From: Streptobacillus ratti
GTDB lineage: Bacteria > Fusobacteriota > Fusobacteriia > Fusobacteriales > Leptotrichiaceae
Assembly (NCBI RefSeq): GCF_001891165.1
Contig: NZ_LKKW01000001.1
Coordinates: forward strand, 1 to 64,000
Reading direction: 5' to 3'
DNA length: 64,000 bases
This document shows positions 26,825 through 35,334 of the stretch, piece after piece. The translations under genes were made by a program, and so were the position numbers. Positions within the stretch are counted from its first letter, which is position 1. Every line of letters starts with the position of its first letter. Below the pieces are notes generated by a model. The model ran no database searches and was not told the origin of the DNA. It saw only the letters and a list, made by a program, of their open reading frames with translations.

Positions 26825-27556
26825 ATGAATATAATTAAAGTTGTTAATTTAAAAAAGAGTTTTGGTAAAAGAAGTATATTAAAAGGAATAAACTTTGAAG
26901 TAAATGAGAGTGAGGTAGTTTCAATTATTGGTTCTTCTGGATCAGGGAAATCAACTTTATTAAGATGTTTAAATTTACTTGAAACATATGATGAGGGTAG
27001 TGTACTGTATAAAGATATAGATATAAATGATAAAAAAATATTACTTAACGAATACAGAAGTAAAGTTGGAATGGTATTTCAGCAGTTTAATTTATTCAAT
27101 AATTTAAACGTACTTGAAAATTGTATGTTGGCACAAGTTAATGTTTTAGGTAGAACAAATGAAGAAGCTAAGGAAATTGCAATAAAATATTTAGAAAAAG
27201 TTGGTATGGATAAATTTATTAATGCAAGACCAAATCAATTATCTGGAGGACAAAAACAAAGAGTTGCAATAGCAAGAGCTCTTTCTATGAATCCAGAAGT
27301 ACTATTATTTGATGAACCAACATCTGCTTTAGATCCTGAAATGGTCGGAGAAGTTTTAAAAGTTATGAAAGAATTAGCAGAAGATGGTTTGACAATGATA
27401 ATAGTAACACATGAAATGGATTTTGCAAGAGAAGTTTCTGATAAAATAGTATTTATGGATGACGGAATTATTCTTGAAGAGGGTAATCCAGATGACATAT
27501 TTACCAATCCTAAAAATGAAAGGACAAAAGAATTCTTATCGAGAATATTGAAATAA
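26825..27556 (+). CDS. Amino acid ABC transporter ATP-binding protein (GlnQ/HisP type)
   Basis: 243 residues. Walker [11 protein letters not shown]-loop [17 protein letters not shown], signature [16 protein letters not shown], Walker [15 protein letters not shown] and switch [13 protein letters not shown] are all intact. It energises the fused permease encoded just upstream and shares its riboswitch control. Confidence 0.93.
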   Translation: MNIIKVVNLKKSFGKRSILKGINFEVNESEVVSIIGSSGSGKSTLLRCLNLLETYDEGSVLYKDIDINDKKILLNEYRSKVGMVFQQFNLFNNLNVLENCMLAQVNVLGRTNEEAKEIAIKYLEKVGMDKFINARPNQLSGGQKQRVAIARALSMNPEVLLFDEPTSALDPEMVGEVLKVMKELAEDGLTMIIVTHEMDFAREVSDKIVFMDDGIILEEGNPDDIFTNPKNERTKEFLSRILK

Positions 27557-27612
27557 AGATATATATTTAAAAATTTAAAATAGATGTTTTAAAAATTCAC
27601 AAGAAAAAATTA

Positions 27613-27618
27613 TATAAT
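27613..27618 (+). promoter_or_regulatory. Possible -10 box before the adhesin gene
   Basis: TATAAT at 27613-27618 in the 104-bp gap. No convincing -35 at the right spacing is visible, so only the -10 is offered. Confidence 0.35.
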
Positions 27619-27660
27619 TTGATAGTTAAAAAAATATGATAAAAAAGAAATGAAGTTAAT

Positions 27661-29460
27661 ATGAAGAATTATAAATCATTATTTAACACAGTATTATTTA
27701 TTGCATTTTTGACAACAGAAAGTATTTTTGCTAATAGACAGACTACAAATTCAATGCCAAAGGGATTAAAAAATCAAAATGGTATGGATTATGAAGTAGC
27801 ATTAACATATTATGGAATAGGGCATGATAATAGGGAAAGTATTAGTATAGGTTCTAAAAAAGAACATAGTGAAGAATACTCAATATCAATTGGAAATGAA
27901 AATTCAAGTGAAGGATATGGTTCAATATCACAAGGATATAAATTGAAATCTGATGGATATGCTTCTATATCACTGGGTTATGAAGCAGAGGCTAGAGCAA
28001 ATCATTCAATAGCACATGGACATAAAGCCCAAGCTGATGGAGGAGTTTCAATATCAATAGGAAGACATTCAAAAGCGAAACAAGCATATTCAATATCAAT
28101 AGGAGATGAGGCACAAGCAACTTTAGAAAATTCAGTAGCTATAGGTTCTGGAAGTATAACAAAAAATGCAATAAACACAAGTGAAGTTATAGTTGAAAAT
28201 ATAAAATACAATGGATTTGCGGGCATAAGACCTAATTCAGTAGTGTCTATAGGTAAAAGTGGACAAGAAAGGCAATTACAATATGTATCAGCTGGACAAA
28301 TAAGTACTACATCAACAGATGCAGTTAATGGTTCACAACTTTATTCAACAAATAAGGTTTTGGGAGATTTTGCAAATTCAGTTAAAAATGTTTTTGGTTC
28401 AAGTTCAAATTTAGATACAAATGCTAAAATTACCATTACAAATATTGGTGGAACTAATAAAAATACTGTACATGATGCAATAAAAGAAATTTTTGATAAA
28501 AACAAAGAAACAAGTGAAAAATTAGAAAAATTATCTAAAAATACTTTATCTATTAGTGGAGATACTGGAACTACAGAAAAACAAGAATTAAATAAATCTG
28601 ATGGACTTAGTTTCAAGATTAAAGGCTCAGAATATATTAGAACTAAAGCAAGTGGAAATGAAGTTAGTGTAGATTTATCAGATAAGATTAAAAAAGATAT
28701 AGGAAAAGGAGTTATTGCAAATAGTGGAGTAGCAAATGCAGTAGCAATGGCAAATTTATCACAAGTAAGTGGAAATAATCATAATATTGTAGGTTCATAT
28801 GGTTACTTTAATGGAGATCATGCTTTTGCATTAGGATTTTCAGGCTCAAATGATATAGTAAATTTAGTATATAGAGCAAGTGGAGCATTAAATACTAAAG
28901 GATATTTATCAGTTGGAGCAGGAATAGGTTATCAGTTTGGAAGTTATAGTAGTAATGTAAAAGATACAGATACTATTATGAATAGTTATTCAGAAAAATT
29001 AAATTATTTAAATGATTTATTAAATGAACAAAACCATAAATTTAATACACAAAACAGTAATTTATGTAAAGAAATTGAAGATCTTAATCAAAAACTAAAA
29101 AATATTAAAGTAAATGAAGATGACTTATATATATTAAATGGATATAATTTAGGAGTATCAGAGCTGACAAGCTCACAAATAGATAGACTTAAAAATATAG
29201 TAGAAGATCTAAATACTAATTGTAAGAATAGAAAGATATACATAACTGGGTATACAGATAATGTTTCAAATGAAAGAATAAATCTTGAGCTAGGTTTGAA
29301 AAGAGCTAAAAAGGTTGCTAAAAAATTAGTAGAATTAGGATTAGATATGAGTATATCTATAAGAAAAGTAAGTTCATCAGGATATAATAATATTATAGAA
29401 ACAAATAAAAATTCAAATGGAAGATATTTGAATAGAAGAGTAGAAATTGAATTAAGATAG
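27661..29460 (+). CDS. YadA-type trimeric autotransporter adhesin with C-terminal OmpA-like domain
   Basis: 599 residues. A signal peptide (about 1-24, ending at an IFANR-type site) precedes a head made of short YadA-head repeats of the form SISIG/SISLG (about 60-190). A neck motif (STDAVNGSQLYSTN, about 220) and a coiled-coil stalk follow. The YadA membrane anchor (GVANAVAMANLSQ to AGIGYQFGSYSSN, about 358-430) is next. Then, unusually, come a coiled coil (about 440-485) and an OmpA/MotB-like peptidoglycan-binding domain (about 490-599; ITGYTDNVSNERINLELGLKRAKKV, NRRVEIELR). In ordinary trimeric adhesins the barrel ends the protein. The extra domain would be periplasmic and tie the adhesin to the wall. 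Confidence 0.85.
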   Translation: MKNYKSLFNTVLFIAFLTTESIFANRQTTNSMPKGLKNQNGMDYEVALTYYGIGHDNRESISIGSKKEHSEEYSISIGNENSSEGYGSISQGYKLKSDGYASISLGYEAEARANHSIAHGHKAQADGGVSISIGRHSKAKQAYSISIGDEAQATLENSVAIGSGSITKNAINTSEVIVENIKYNGFAGIRPNSVVSIGKSGQERQLQYVSAGQISTTSTDAVNGSQLYSTNKVLGDFANSVKNVFGSSSNLDTNAKITITNIGGTNKNTVHDAIKEIFDKNKETSEKLEKLSKNTLSISGDTGTTEKQELNKSDGLSFKIKGSEYIRTKASGNEVSVDLSDKIKKDIGKGVIANSGVANAVAMANLSQVSGNNHNIVGSYGYFNGDHAFALGFSGSNDIVNLVYRASGALNTKGYLSVGAGIGYQFGSYSSNVKDTDTIMNSYSEKLNYLNDLLNEQNHKFNTQNSNLCKEIEDLNQKLKNIKVNEDDLYILNGYNLGVSELTSSQIDRLKNIVEDLNTNCKNRKIYITGYTDNVSNERINLELGLKRAKKVAKKLVELGLDMSISIRKVSSSGYNNIIETNKNSNGRYLNRRVEIELR

Positions 29461-29474
29461 AAGATGTTTTGTTA

Positions 29475-29509
29475 AAACAGGTAGAATAAATGTTCTATCT
29501 TGTTTTTTT
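29475..29509 (+). terminator. Terminator after the adhesin gene
   Basis: A hairpin is formed by AGGTAGAA (29479-29486) and TTCTATCT (29493-29500), followed by GTTTTTTT. Confidence 0.7.
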
Positions 29510-29537
29510 GAAAAAATTATGTTAAACTATTGTAGAT

Positions 29538-29620
29538 GGCTGGGTGGCGAAATCGGTAGACGCAGCAGACTCAAAATCTGCCGAGAAATCATAAGGGTTC
29601 GAGTCCCTTCCTAGTCACCA
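29538..29620 (+). tRNA. tRNA-Leu (anticodon CAA)
   Basis: The acceptor GGCTGGG pairs with CCTAGTC (two G-U pairs). The D arm is GCG/CGC, the anticodon arm GCAGA-CTCAAAA-TCTGC gives anticodon CAA, a class II variable arm follows, and the T arm is AAGGG-TTCGAGT-CCCTT. The encoded 3' end is ACCA. It reads UUG leucine codons. Confidence 0.93.
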
Positions 29621-29643
29621 TTTTTTTTTGAAAGGATAATATA

Positions 29644-30426
29644 ATGGAATTAAAGCTAACAAAAAAAGAAATAGAAATATTTAATAAAAATGAAGAAGTA
29701 ATAAGAATGAATTTAGTTTCAAAAGCTATATATAATGAAAGTTTAAATTATGAATTTAATGAAGATGATAATAAAAATATATGGTTTAGTGAAGAAAATT
29801 TAGTTTTAGAATTATATATGAGAAAAAAAGTTGAACCAAGAGTTATGGTAAATGAAAATTCTATTATAGAAGTATATAATGATAATAAAGAATATTTTGA
29901 ACAAAATAAAATACCATTTAATGAAGCAAGAGAAATGATAAAAGATGATTTAACAGAACAATCAAATTATGCTTTATTTGAAGATTTAGTAAAAAAACTA
30001 ATGAATGAAATGGACGATAATGTTGTTTTATCAAAAGAAGATGTCTTATTTACTAAAGGAAATGAACAATTAATTAAATCTATATTATTAATAAATGTAT
30101 TAAAAGAAAATGCTAAAAAAGATAATTTTTTCAAAGAAAATAAAGAAGAAATAGAATTAATTAAAAAAGATGCAAGACTTAATTATTATTTAAATAAATT
30201 AATTGAAGAAAAAGCTGTAATTTCTAATCAAACTGTATTAGATGAAATGCAAAAGTTTTCAAAAGAAAATTTTAATGCAGTGAAAAATTATTCTCAAGAA
30301 GAGTTATTCAAATATGTTGGAGATAATTTATTAAATGCAAAAGTTTCGGAAGTTAAAAAAGAAATAGTTGAAAGAATAATTAAGGAATATGATATAGAAA
30401 AACTTGTAAAGGAATATGTAAAATAG
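29644..30426 (+). CDS. Conserved hypothetical protein with SurA/PrsA-like helical motif, no PPIase domain
   Basis: 260 residues, highly charged, mostly helical, without signal peptide. Segments such as NENSIIEVYNDNKEYFEQNKIPFNEAREMIKDDL resemble the chaperone/linker part of parvulin-type foldases (SurA, PrsA), but no PPIase core is visible. It could be a cytosolic chaperone or trigger-factor-like remnant. ATG 29644 follows GAAAGGA. The gene lies between tRNA-Leu and trmB and is probably cotranscribed with trmB (6-base gap). Confidence 0.45.
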   Translation: MELKLTKKEIEIFNKNEEVIRMNLVSKAIYNESLNYEFNEDDNKNIWFSEENLVLELYMRKKVEPRVMVNENSIIEVYNDNKEYFEQNKIPFNEAREMIKDDLTEQSNYALFEDLVKKLMNEMDDNVVLSKEDVLFTKGNEQLIKSILLINVLKENAKKDNFFKENKEEIELIKKDARLNYYLNKLIEEKAVISNQTVLDEMQKFSKENFNAVKNYSQEELFKYVGDNLLNAKVSEVKKEIVERIIKEYDIEKLVKEYVK

Positions 30427-30432
30427 ATAAAT

Positions 30433-31128
30433 ATGAAATTTAGAAATAAGGAACTTTGGGAATATTTTTTTGATAAACCTAAAAAACACTACAATATATA
30501 CATGTATGAAATGCCTAAGTATCCTAATCATTTAATATTTGATGATGAAGAAATCTTGAATGCAAAAGGTATGTGGAATGAAATTTATTTTAAAAATAAT
30601 AATGAATTACATTTAGAAATTGGAAGTGGTAGTGCTAATTTTACGAATAATAAAGCATTGCAAAATCCTAATATTAATTTTTTGGGCGTTGAACTTAGAT
30701 TAAAAAGATTGGTTCAAGCTGCAAGAAAAGCTGAAAAAAATAATTTGAATAATTTAATATTTTTGAAAAAAAGAGTAGATTCACTTAAAGAATTTATAGG
30801 TGCTAATGAACTTTCAGGTCTTTATATAAACTTCCCAGATCCTTGGGAAAATGAAGAACATAAAAGAATTTTTGGACCTAAACTTTTAAATGATTTAGAT
30901 GTAGTACTAAAATCAGGTTCAAAGATATATTTTAAAACAGACCATTTAAATTACTATTTAGATATTTTAGAATTAATAAAAGATACTGAAAATTATAAGG
31001 TTGTTTATCATACTGATGATTTACATAATTCTGAAAAAGCTATAGATAATATTAAAACTGAATTTGAACATTTATTTTTATCTAAGCATAATATGAATAT
31101 AAAATATATAGAAATAATTAAAAAATAA
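30433..31128 (+). CDS. trmB: tRNA (guanine-N7-)-methyltransferase
   Basis: 231 residues. It makes m7G46 in tRNA. The SAM motif LHLEIGSGSANFT, FLGVELRLKRLVQAARKA, and the family signature INFPDPWENEEHKRIF are present. The N-terminal extension of about 55 residues before the SAM motif is normal for Fusobacterial/Firmicute TrmB. A strong terminator follows. Confidence 0.93.
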   Translation: MKFRNKELWEYFFDKPKKHYNIYMYEMPKYPNHLIFDDEEILNAKGMWNEIYFKNNNELHLEIGSGSANFTNNKALQNPNINFLGVELRLKRLVQAARKAEKNNLNNLIFLKKRVDSLKEFIGANELSGLYINFPDPWENEEHKRIFGPKLLNDLDVVLKSGSKIYFKTDHLNYYLDILELIKDTENYKVVYHTDDLHNSEKAIDNIKTEFEHLFLSKHNMNIKYIEIIKK

Positions 31129-31137
31129 TATAGTAAG

Positions 31138-31167
31138 AATGTACCAATTTATGGTACATTTTTTTGT
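31138..31167 (+). terminator. Terminator between trmB and the contractile-system cluster
   Basis: AATGTACCA pairs with TGGTACATT over a 5-base loop and is followed by TTTTTGTTTT. It isolates the downstream cluster from trmB transcription. Confidence 0.85.
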
Positions 31168-31199
31168 TTTAAGAAAATTAAATTAAAATTAAAAATAAC

Positions 31200-31228
31200 T
31201 TGACATTAAAATTAAAAAATTATATAAT
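31200..31228 (+). promoter_or_regulatory. Strong promoter of the contractile-system cluster
   Basis: Perfect TTGACA (31200-31205) and perfect TATAAT (31223-31228) with exactly 17-base spacing. It is one of only a few consensus promoters in the window. About 70 bases of leader follow, including AAGGAGG at 31247-31252 and a second SD before the sheath gene. Confidence 0.85.
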
Positions 31229-31256
31229 GGGTTATCAATTGAGGAAAGGAGGTTAG

Positions 31257-31277
31257 TTGGGAAAATTTAGGGGTTAA
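31257..31277 (+). other. Possible six-codon leader ORF before the sheath gene
   Basis: TTG at 31257 opens six sense codons followed by TAA and sits 4-5 bases after an excellent AAGGAGG. The real gene has its own GGGGGAGAG and TTG start further on. The strong SD with no gene of its own suggests a translated leader or a standby ribosome site. This is speculative. Confidence 0.25.
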
Positions 31278-31300
31278 TTGATAAATAAGGGGGAGAGTTA

Positions 31301-33433
31301 TTGGAGGTTATAAAACAAACAAATCGTGCATTACTGTTTGAGAAATTTAATGATGAAGTTTATGATATATTAACTTTAATAGGTGATGTTGAAAATATTA
31401 GTAGTTTAGATGATGAAAAAATTCAAGAAATAAATAAGTATTTATTAGTTTTTAATGAATTTTTAGAAAAATTTGAACCAAAAATTTATTCTTATATGGA
31501 TGTTGAAAATAAAAGAATAGGATATACACTTACAAAAAATGAGAATATTCCTGATTCAATGTATACAACAATATATATTAATAATGAAAATACTTTTATT
31601 AGAATGTTATCAACATTGATTGAAAATAGAAAAAATCTTGATAAGAAAAATGTTGATTTTCAATTTGAAGATATATTGGAATTAATATCACCAAGAAAAG
31701 TAATAGAAAATATAAAACAACAGAGAAAAGAAATTAATTATTTATTTGCAAAATATGAAGCATTAAGTGATAAAAGTCCTAAAAAACTGGATGTTGGTGA
31801 TTTACTTAACTATAAGTTTCAAGAAGCATCAAAAAATTATAATAATATTTTGGCAATGTTACCACTGGCGATAGAAGATATAAAAACTAGACTTGAAATA
31901 GGAGAAAATAAAGAAAATATAAATATTGAAGAAATTAAATTAGGTTATTTAGAATTTTCAGATGGTGGAGAAATAGAGTTTATAGAAAATCAATTGGAAT
32001 TAGAAACTACAAAACTTTTACCTAATAATAGTCAAAAATTATTAGAGATATTTGAAGATGATTATTATGAAAGTGTTGAAAAACCAAATAATTATGTAGC
32101 TAATTTAATTAAGAGAACATATGTTCCTATAACAACAAATAATCTTAAAATCGATTTTGAAAAAGAGGTAAATAACTATAATCAATATTTAGAACTATAT
32201 AAAAATTCACAAGAAGATTTTATCAAAATAGCTAAAGAATTAATAGAAAAGGTTATGGGGGTTAAATTATTCTTTGATCAATATTCAGTAAATACTAAAA
32301 ATATGCTACCAAAATTAATCATTACTAATATTGATAATGAATTATTAATTCAAGCTAAGAACAGAGAAAAAATAGAAAAATATTTAACAACTGTTAATGA
32401 TAAAAATGAATTTGAAAATACTATATGGTTTTCTATTTTTCCTAATATATCTTTAAAAGATGATTTCAAAAAAACTAATAAGAATATATTTAGTGGAAAT
32501 AGTGATGTTAAATCAAAGAAAGTAAATACTATACAAGATTTAACAAATTTAATGGAAATACTTTATAAGCATAAAGTTCAAACTTTTATTAGTTTTGAAA
32601 GAAATAATGAAAATACTTTTGAAAATCTTGCTATACATGGAATTAATAAATATGTTGAAAAAACACAACCTTTAGAAAATAGTAAATTTTCAGAATATGT
32701 TATACCAGTTTTACCAAACTTAACTTTAATACCAAAGGATAAATCTGGTATTAAAATTGATAAAAGAGCTATAATAAATGAAGCTGGAGTATTTTTTAAT
32801 GATGAGGATAGTTTAGAATTTTTCTTAGATGGGATATATATAGATGGTGCATATATAGCAGCTGGATTAGTTGCATCATATCAATGCCCTACCTATTTAA
32901 AGGAAAGATTTAAAAATGTATCTAATAATCCAGGTGTTAGATTTAATATAGAAGCAGAAGATAATTCATTAATAGTAAGAACAGTAATGGCACGTGAAAT
33001 TAGTGGATTTACGGTTGGAATAAAAGAAGAAATAAATAGTAAAAATTATGGATTTATTTTTGCATCAGAACAAGCACAAATAAAAAATGAAAAAGTAAAA
33101 AATATAACAGTATATAAAGCGAGAAGTTTATACAAAACAAGTAATAATAATTATGAAAGTATTTATAAAACTTTAACGACTACATATATAGAAAGATTAT
33201 TAAGATTTATGAGTAATGATTTTAAATCAGATAAATTAAATTATTTCTTTAGTAACAGTCCAAACAGTCAAAAAAGTATTTGGATAAAAGAATCTACAAC
33301 TGTAAATGCTATATTAAGACAAGGTGATGATATATCACATATAATAGATGAGCAAAATAATACTTGTCAATTGAATTTAGTATTCCTTGGAGAAGTTAAA
33401 AATCTTAAAATTGAAATAAATAAAACTAATTAA
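31301..33433 (+). CDS. Contractile sheath protein resembling a TssB-TssC fusion
   Basis: 710 residues. Residues about 18-155 parallel type VI TssB/VipA: a LIGDVENISSLDDEKIQEIN segment like the TssB GDFSG...RK region, followed by a FEDILELISPRKVIENI segment like its DDFSPDAV helix. From about 190 the protein looks like TssC/VipB: a VDGAYIAAGLVASYQCPTYLKE-like stretch (about 525-550) and a C-terminus with YIERLLRFMSNDF and a beta-rich end (LNLVFLGEVKNLKIEI). Separate TssB (about 170 aa) and TssC (about 490 aa) add up to about this length. Such subunits stack into a contractile sheath. TTG start with GGGGGAG six bases upstream. Assignment is by motif comparison only. Confidence 0.6.
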   Translation: MEVIKQTNRALLFEKFNDEVYDILTLIGDVENISSLDDEKIQEINKYLLVFNEFLEKFEPKIYSYMDVENKRIGYTLTKNENIPDSMYTTIYINNENTFIRMLSTLIENRKNLDKKNVDFQFEDILELISPRKVIENIKQQRKEINYLFAKYEALSDKSPKKLDVGDLLNYKFQEASKNYNNILAMLPLAIEDIKTRLEIGENKENINIEEIKLGYLEFSDGGEIEFIENQLELETTKLLPNNSQKLLEIFEDDYYESVEKPNNYVANLIKRTYVPITTNNLKIDFEKEVNNYNQYLELYKNSQEDFIKIAKELIEKVMGVKLFFDQYSVNTKNMLPKLIITNIDNELLIQAKNREKIEKYLTTVNDKNEFENTIWFSIFPNISLKDDFKKTNKNIFSGNSDVKSKKVNTIQDLTNLMEILYKHKVQTFISFERNNENTFENLAIHGINKYVEKTQPLENSKFSEYVIPVLPNLTLIPKDKSGIKIDKRAIINEAGVFFNDEDSLEFFLDGIYIDGAYIAAGLVASYQCPTYLKERFKNVSNNPGVRFNIEAEDNSLIVRTVMAREISGFTVGIKEEINSKNYGFIFASEQAQIKNEKVKNITVYKARSLYKTSNNNYESIYKTLTTTYIERLLRFMSNDFKSDKLNYFFSNSPNSQKSIWIKESTTVNAILRQGDDISHIIDEQNNTCQLNLVFLGEVKNLKIEINKTN

Positions 33434-33447
33434 AGTTGGAGGAGTTA

Positions 33448-33879
33448 ATGGGATTTAAATTAAATTTAAAAGGAAATAGCGAAGAATTTACAATAGAACA
33501 AGAAAATATTGTAAGTGTAAAATTTTTATCAGATACAAATGATAGTTCTAATGCAAGATCTACAGATTTAAGCATTGGACTTGAAATAGAGGGTAAGATA
33601 ATACCTAGTATAGGTCAAAATGATATTGAAGATCCAACAAGAAAGCTCTTGCTTTGGTCTTTAGTTAGTGCAGAAGATTTAGAGGCATATAAAAATGTAA
33701 CACTTGAAGTAATTTTAGCTGGAAATGTAGTTAGAAAAATAAATTTAACAAATGCGTTTTTAATTGACTATAATGAATATTTTGATGAAAAAAATGGTAA
33801 CGGAACTTTTTTAGTTAAAATTAAACAAAAAAAGGAAAAAATAAAAGAAATAGTTATTGAGGGTGGTTATCAAAAATAA
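33448..33879 (+). CDS. Hcp/tail-tube-like protein
   Basis: 143 residues, all-beta. The size and strand pattern (EEFTIEQENIVSVKFLSD, STDLSIGLEIEGKI, NVTLEVILAGNVVRKINLTNAF, GTFLVKIKQKKEKIKEIVIEGGY) fit the Hcp/tail-tube fold, and the gene follows directly after the sheath gene, as tube follows sheath in phage and T6SS loci. ATG 33448 follows GGAGGAG (33438-33444). The upstream in-frame TTG at 33436 would put the SD inside the gene. It would form the rigid tube expelled on contraction, if the cluster is a contractile machine. Confidence 0.55.
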   Translation: MGFKLNLKGNSEEFTIEQENIVSVKFLSDTNDSSNARSTDLSIGLEIEGKIIPSIGQNDIEDPTRKLLLWSLVSAEDLEAYKNVTLEVILAGNVVRKINLTNAFLIDYNEYFDEKNGNGTFLVKIKQKKEKIKEIVIEGGYQK

Positions 33880-33888
33880 GGGGGTTAA

Positions 33889-34635
33889 ATGTTAGAAAAT
33901 GAATATATAATACCAAAATTTTCTAGTAGAACCGTATTAAGAAGTGCAGATTTATTTACTATAAATCAAAATATAAGCAGTGCTAGTTTTTTAAAATATA
34001 TAGACTATGAAGAAGGAATAATTCTAGGGTTACATCCAACAACTGATGGAGAAAAGATATTTATAGATAAGGGTATATATAAATTTGATAATGAAGTAAT
34101 ATTCTTATCTGAAAAAATTTCTATTGATGTACCTAATGATGAGGGGGAATTTATAGTATATATAATGACAGAAGATTATGAAGAAGAATACACTAAAAAT
34201 AAAAGAATTTATTTAAAAATAAGTAGAAGTGAAGAAAAAGATTCTATAGAAGTTGTAAGATTTAATTTAAGAAAAGGTGCAACTTTGAAAAATTATGACT
34301 ATGAATTGAAGAAGTTTTCAAAAGAGTATAATTCCTTAAATATTAATGAAGTTAAATATTCTAAAACGGGTATTAATCCAAAATTACTTAAAATATGGTC
34401 TAAAAAAATGATGGCTTTGAAACTTAATGAAAGTATGGATCTATGGATATCATCTTTATGTAATATAGAAACAATTAATATTGAAGTATTAAAAAAATAT
34501 ATTTTTACAAAGCTTAAATTTTATAAAGAAAAAATGACTAATACGGAAATATTAATTAAACTATATGAAATACTAAATATATTGACAGAATCTAGTGAAG
34601 AATTTGATTTTGATAAAAAAGTAGAAGTAGAGTAA
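33889..34635 (+). CDS. Unknown cluster protein, candidate baseplate (TssK-like) component
   Basis: 248 residues. The N-terminal 140 are beta-rich (IIPKFSSRTVLRSADLF, EEGIILGLHPTTDGEKIFIDKGIY). The last 100 are helical (LKIWSKKMMALKL..., TEILIKLYEILNIL). That beta-shell plus helical arrangement and its place after sheath and tube recall TssK, but it is half the usual 440 residues and no motif is decisive. RBS GGGGG. A structural or chaperone role in assembling the tube/baseplate is the best guess. Confidence 0.35.
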   Translation: MLENEYIIPKFSSRTVLRSADLFTINQNISSASFLKYIDYEEGIILGLHPTTDGEKIFIDKGIYKFDNEVIFLSEKISIDVPNDEGEFIVYIMTEDYEEEYTKNKRIYLKISRSEEKDSIEVVRFNLRKGATLKNYDYELKKFSKEYNSLNINEVKYSKTGINPKLLKIWSKKMMALKLNESMDLWISSLCNIETINIEVLKKYIFTKLKFYKEKMTNTEILIKLYEILNILTESSEEFDFDKKVEVE

Positions 34636-34636
34636 T

Positions 34637-35323
34637 ATGAAAAAATTGTTTACTAGATTTAAAGTGAAGTTATTTAAATATATTATGTCAAATTCAAAGA
34701 TTTATGGTAAAGTTAAATTTCAAAAAATTAATTCATACACACAATATATGATATTTTTGATTATTTTAATAATAATCTCTATTATATTTATATCAATTAA
34801 ATTTTCATACAAAACATTACTTATTCTATATTCATTACTTAATGTATATATACTGTATTTTTTTCTTTTTTATTATCCTTATGAAAGAAAAAGAAATATT
34901 AGATATATAAATAAGATTTTACAAGAGAAAAAAGAAGAATATATAAAAGAATTAAATGAAGAAAAAATGAAATTAAATATAGATAATATAAAATTACTTA
35001 CACTTAAAGATGATTTTGATTATGATATATATTCGTGGGATATTAGAAATAAAGCTTCAATAGTAATAGGTAAAAAAACTGAAAAAATTTCTGAGATAGA
35101 TATTGATTTATCAGCTCATGAATATTCCCATTTAGTAAGTAGAATTCATGGTGTATTAAATAAGGTTAATGAAATATGGTATTATGAAGATTTAGGTTCT
35201 AAAAATGGTAGTGGAATAGAGAGAAAAAATAAAATAAAGGAAAAATTAGTACCAAATAAATCATATTTAATTGAGTCAGGAGATATTATATATATTGGTG
35301 TGATAAAGATATTGGTTAATTAA
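34637..35323 (+). CDS. Membrane protein with C-terminal FHA domain
   Basis: 228 residues. Two adjacent hydrophobic helices (about 36-55 and 58-78) are followed by a short charged helical linker. An FHA domain lies at about 135-228 (SAHEYSHLVSRIHGVLN; YYEDLGSKNGSG; GDIIYIGVIKILVN). The S..H and N-GS-G type residues that bind phosphothreonine are present (SRIH, SKNGS). It is encoded one base after the preceding gene. It would place a phosphothreonine reader at the inner membrane beside the kinase encoded downstream, as Fha/TagH does in type VI systems. Confidence 0.72.
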   Translation: MKKLFTRFKVKLFKYIMSNSKIYGKVKFQKINSYTQYMIFLIILIIISIIFISIKFSYKTLLILYSLLNVYILYFFLFYYPYERKRNIRYINKILQEKKEEYIKELNEEKMKLNIDNIKLLTLKDDFDYDIYSWDIRNKASIVIGKKTEKISEIDIDLSAHEYSHLVSRIHGVLNKVNEIWYYEDLGSKNGSGIERKNKIKEKLVPNKSYLIESGDIIYIGVIKILVN

Positions 35324-35334
35324 GGTGTGATTTA

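Noticed and set aside
27840-28140. Repeated short DNA units as CRISPR or tandem repeat array
   Set aside because: The repeats are in frame and encode SISIG-type YadA head motifs; spacing is protein-based and variable.
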